This document shows positions 13,775 to 15,582 of a DNA stretch of 15,582 bases, in pieces. Below the pieces are notes generated by a model, which saw only the letters and a program-made list of their open reading frames with translations, was not told the origin of the DNA and did not search any database. The stretch comes from CAZGSG01 sp964528095 (GTDB lineage Bacteria > Bacteroidota > Bacteroidia > Chitinophagales > Chitinophagaceae). How positions within the stretch are numbered: the first letter of the stretch is position 1; each line of letters begins with the position of its first letter. The translations under genes and the position numbers were made by a program. The stretch is from NCBI GenBank assembly GCA_964528095.1, contig CAZGSG010000123.1, positions 1-15,582 of the forward strand, in the 5' to 3' direction.

Positions 13775-14029
13775 GTGTACAGTTTACAGGATAAAAGTAT
13801 CTTTTTATACCAAATTGTTCATCCGTGTAAGCGGGTATTTCTTGCATATAGTTCCTGGTGCAAAGTCCCGGGTTTGATAGTTTTGAAAATCGCAAAGTCA
13901 TTCATAAGTTTCCTGCAAACGTTGGACCTGGGGCCGGGAAACCGTAGAAGGCACCGATCATAAGACCTGAAAACGAGATTTCCGGGAATCAAAAAGCTTA
14001 TCTTCGTTGTCCAAAAAATCTACTTATTT
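13775..14029. other. Divergent spacer between the WG-repeat and dipeptidase genes
   Basis: These 255 bases must hold both promoters. For the dipeptidase, TATCTTCG (13999-14006) is a one-base variant of the -7 consensus 23 bases before the ATG. For the WG gene, TACTTTTA on the minus strand (13796-13803) is a similar variant. The short open frames here do not look like proteins. Confidence 0.4.
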
Positions 14030-15397
14030 ATGTCACAGGTTTGGAAAGATTACCAGGAAAAAAACAAGGAGCGTTTTTTAAATGAAATGATAGACCTGCT
14101 TCGTATACCTTCTATCAGTGCCAAGAGCGAACACAAGGCGGACATGCTGAAATGTGCAGAAGCTGTAAAGAAAAGCCTGGCAGATGCCGGATGTGATAGA
14201 GCCGAAGTGATGAAAACAGATGGACATCCTGTGGTATATGGGGAAAAGATAATAGACCCTTCTAAACCGACCGTACTTGTATATGGGCATTATGATGTAC
14301 AGCCTGCTGAACCGTTGGAGTTGTGGCATAGCGGCCCTTTTGAGCCGGTGATAAAAGACGGAAAAGTATACGCCCGCGGTTCTGCTGATGATAAAGGACA
14401 ATTCTATATGCATGTAAAGGCATTGGAAACGCTGGTAAAAACAAATACACTCAGTTCCAATATCAAATTCCTGATTGAAGGAGAAGAAGAAGTAGGTTCT
14501 CCTAACCTTGGTAAGTTCGTTGCCGCCAATAAAGCGCTACTGAAAGCAGATGTAATACTGATCAGCGATACGGCCTTGCTGAGCATCGATAATCCTTCTC
14601 TTGATACAGGAGTGCGTGGGCTGAGCTATATTGAAGTAGAGGTGACTGGCGCCAACCGTGATCTGCATAGTGGTACTTATGGGGGGGCTGTGGCCAATCC
14701 TATTACGATCCTCGCAAAAATGATCGCCAGTTGTCATGATGAAAACAATCATATCACCATACCAGGTTTTTATGATGATGTGGTGGAAGCAACAACTGAA
14801 GAAAGAGCACTATTAAATAAAGCGCCCTATGATGAAAAAGAATATAAGGATGAATTAGGCGTAAAAGAATTATGGGGTGAAAAAGGGTTCAGCACTTTTG
14901 AAAGAACGGGTATCCGCCCAACCATAGAAGTAAATGGCATCTGGGGTGGTTACACAGGCGAAGGAGCAAAAACAGTATTGCCTTCCAAAGCATTTGCAAA
15001 GATCTCCGCAAGATTGGTTCCTAACCAGTCATCCGAGAAAATCACTGAGAAACTGCTGAACTATTTTAAAACCATTGCTCCAAAGTCGGTAACAGTAAAA
15101 GCGGAATTACACCATGGTGGAGAGCCTTATATGACACCGATCGACAGTAAAGGCTATAAAGCGGCGTCCAGGGCGATTGAAACTACGTTTGGTAAGGCGC
15201 CTATACCCTTGCGCGGTGGTGGTAGTATCCCGATCTGCTCTATCCTGGAAAAAGAACTTGGCATCAAGATCATTTTTATGGGTTTTGGGCTGGATACCGA
15301 CAACCTGCATAGCCCAAATGAAAAATATAATATTGAGAACTATTATAAGGGAATTGAAACAATCCCTTATTTCCATAAATATTTCGCGGAAGGCTAA
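14030..15397 (+). CDS. M20-family metallodipeptidase (PepV/carnosinase-like)
   Basis: The product has 455 residues without a signal peptide, so it is cytosolic. The two-metal site of the M20 family is complete: H87 in VYGHYDVQP, bridging D120 in ARGSADDKG, general base E153 and ligand E154 in IEGEEEVGS, D180 in ILISD, and H427 in DNLHSPNEKY. VYGHYDVQPAEPLELWHSGPF and the lid-domain segment DLHSGTYGGAVANP are typical of the group containing cytosolic non-specific dipeptidase and carnosinase. These enzymes use zinc or manganese to split dipeptides. It probably finishes peptide degradation for nutrition. The start fits the family (about 25 residues before the conserved IPSISA). It forms a single-gene unit with a strong terminator 22 bases after the stop. 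Confidence 0.95.
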   Translation: MSQVWKDYQEKNKERFLNEMIDLLRIPSISAKSEHKADMLKCAEAVKKSLADAGCDRAEVMKTDGHPVVYGEKIIDPSKPTVLVYGHYDVQPAEPLELWHSGPFEPVIKDGKVYARGSADDKGQFYMHVKALETLVKTNTLSSNIKFLIEGEEEVGSPNLGKFVAANKALLKADVILISDTALLSIDNPSLDTGVRGLSYIEVEVTGANRDLHSGTYGGAVANPITILAKMIASCHDENNHITIPGFYDDVVEATTEERALLNKAPYDEKEYKDELGVKELWGEKGFSTFERTGIRPTIEVNGIWGGYTGEGAKTVLPSKAFAKISARLVPNQSSEKITEKLLNYFKTIAPKSVTVKAELHHGGEPYMTPIDSKGYKAASRAIETTFGKAPIPLRGGGSIPICSILEKELGIKIIFMGFGLDTDNLHSPNEKYNIENYYKGIETIPYFHKYFAEG

Positions 15398-15418
15398 CAA
15401 GCGCTTTGCCTAAGTAAT

Positions 15419-15449
15419 AAAAAACCATGGACCTATCCATGGTTTTTTT
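15419..15449 (+). terminator. Symmetric intrinsic terminator after the dipeptidase gene
   Basis: ACCATGG and CCATGGT pair around ACCTAT. Flanking A and T runs extend the stem to 12 pairs and leave seven T residues on the plus strand, so it could work in both directions. Confidence 0.92.
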
Positions 15450-15465
15450 ATGCCCGCATCCTGAT

Positions 15466-15483
15466 ATACCCTGCGAAGGGTAT
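15466..15483 (+). other. GNRA-capped hairpin between terminator and next gene
   Basis: ATACCCT and AGGGTAT pair perfectly around GCGA, a GNRA tetraloop. There is no following T run, so it is not a terminator. It lies 45 bases before the next ATG and could be a leader hairpin or an operator. Confidence 0.4.
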
Positions 15484-15527
15484 GGTAGTATTTGTGCGGC
15501 TAAACTATTTTTCAGAAAAATTTACCC

Positions 15528-15582
15528 ATGAAATGGTTTGCCCTTCTCCTGCTTTTACCAGTCTCCTTATTTGCGCAGATCA
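15528..15582 (+). CDS. N-terminus of an exported protein (cut by window edge)
   Basis: Eighteen codons are visible from ATG15528: MKWFALLLLLPVSLFAQI, a typical Sec signal peptide with probable cleavage after FA before Q, as often seen in Bacteroidota. Nothing of the mature protein is in the window, so the function is unknown. It is preceded by the dipeptidase terminator, so it has its own promoter; TAGTATTTG at 15486-15494 resembles a -7 box with one extra base. Confidence 0.7.
   Translation, partial: MKWFALLLLLPVSLFAQI

Noticed and set aside
13775..13963. A 62-codon plus-strand open frame in the divergent spacer
   Set aside because: Its composition is not protein-like, it has no promoter or ribosome site, and it overlaps the upstream region of the WG-repeat gene.
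13925..13990. Hairpin from CCGGGAAA and TTTCCGGG before the dipeptidase gene
   Set aside because: On checking, the segments are not true reverse complements; the shared CCGGGAA is only a short direct repeat.
1..15582. tRNA genes, CRISPR arrays, insertion sequences or prophage
   Set aside because: I found no cloverleaf-like sequence with a T-arm motif, no regularly spaced repeats, no transposase or integrase, and no phage proteins.

Overview
The window looks like ordinary chromosome from a Bacteroidota bacterium, most likely of the Chitinophagaceae. The evidence is a short RpoD lacking region 1.1, promoter boxes of the TAnnTTTG type, weak or absent Shine-Dalgarno sequences, WG-repeat and START-like proteins, and a 16S-processing/ribosomal pair with a lineage-style S16 tail. 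This placement is inferred from gene character, not from a marker search. I found no phage, insertion sequence, CRISPR array, toxin-antitoxin or defence cluster, and no convincing new multi-gene system.

Layout. 1-3213 is a minus-strand block: the N-terminus of a cation diffusion facilitator transporter (cut by the left edge), a secreted protein of about 240 residues, an exported Fe/Mn superoxide dismutase with a twin-arginine signal, and an LptF/LptG-type lipopolysaccharide permease. The permease promoter lies inside the start of a divergent, uncharacterised plus-strand gene (3250-3864). A START-like protein (3870-4247, minus) converges on that gene. 4554-7058 carries rpoD and ffh, separated by a spacer bounded by two near-identical 37-38 bp inverted arms that enclose a promoter-like box and an intrinsic terminator. 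rpsP (7360) and rimM (8067) follow, with a strong terminator between them. A minus-strand gene at 8605-9081 is interrupted by an in-frame TGA. dinB (9293) comes next, with a promoter box so close to the ATG that its mRNA may be leaderless.

10667-12072 is a compact two-gene unit: an Lrp/AsnC regulator and an EamA-type exporter two bases downstream. The regulator's start is preceded by a textbook Lrp-type operator made of two palindromes 31 bp apart. This is the clearest regulatory circuit in the window. 12133-13774 (minus) is a pair of exported proteins, a WG-repeat protein followed by an OmpA-domain protein. 14030-15397 is a cytosolic M20-family dipeptidase ended by a symmetric terminator, and the last 55 bases begin another exported protein.

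Functionally the window mixes housekeeping (transcription initiation, membrane targeting, small-subunit assembly, translesion synthesis) with cell-envelope work (Lpt permease, metal efflux, exported SOD, OmpA and WG proteins) and small-molecule export. The observations most worth a second look are regulatory or degenerative: the Lrp operator, the mirrored promoter boxes at 3238-3270, the inverted-arm spacer before ffh, the rpsP leader dyads and the interrupted 8605-9081 gene.
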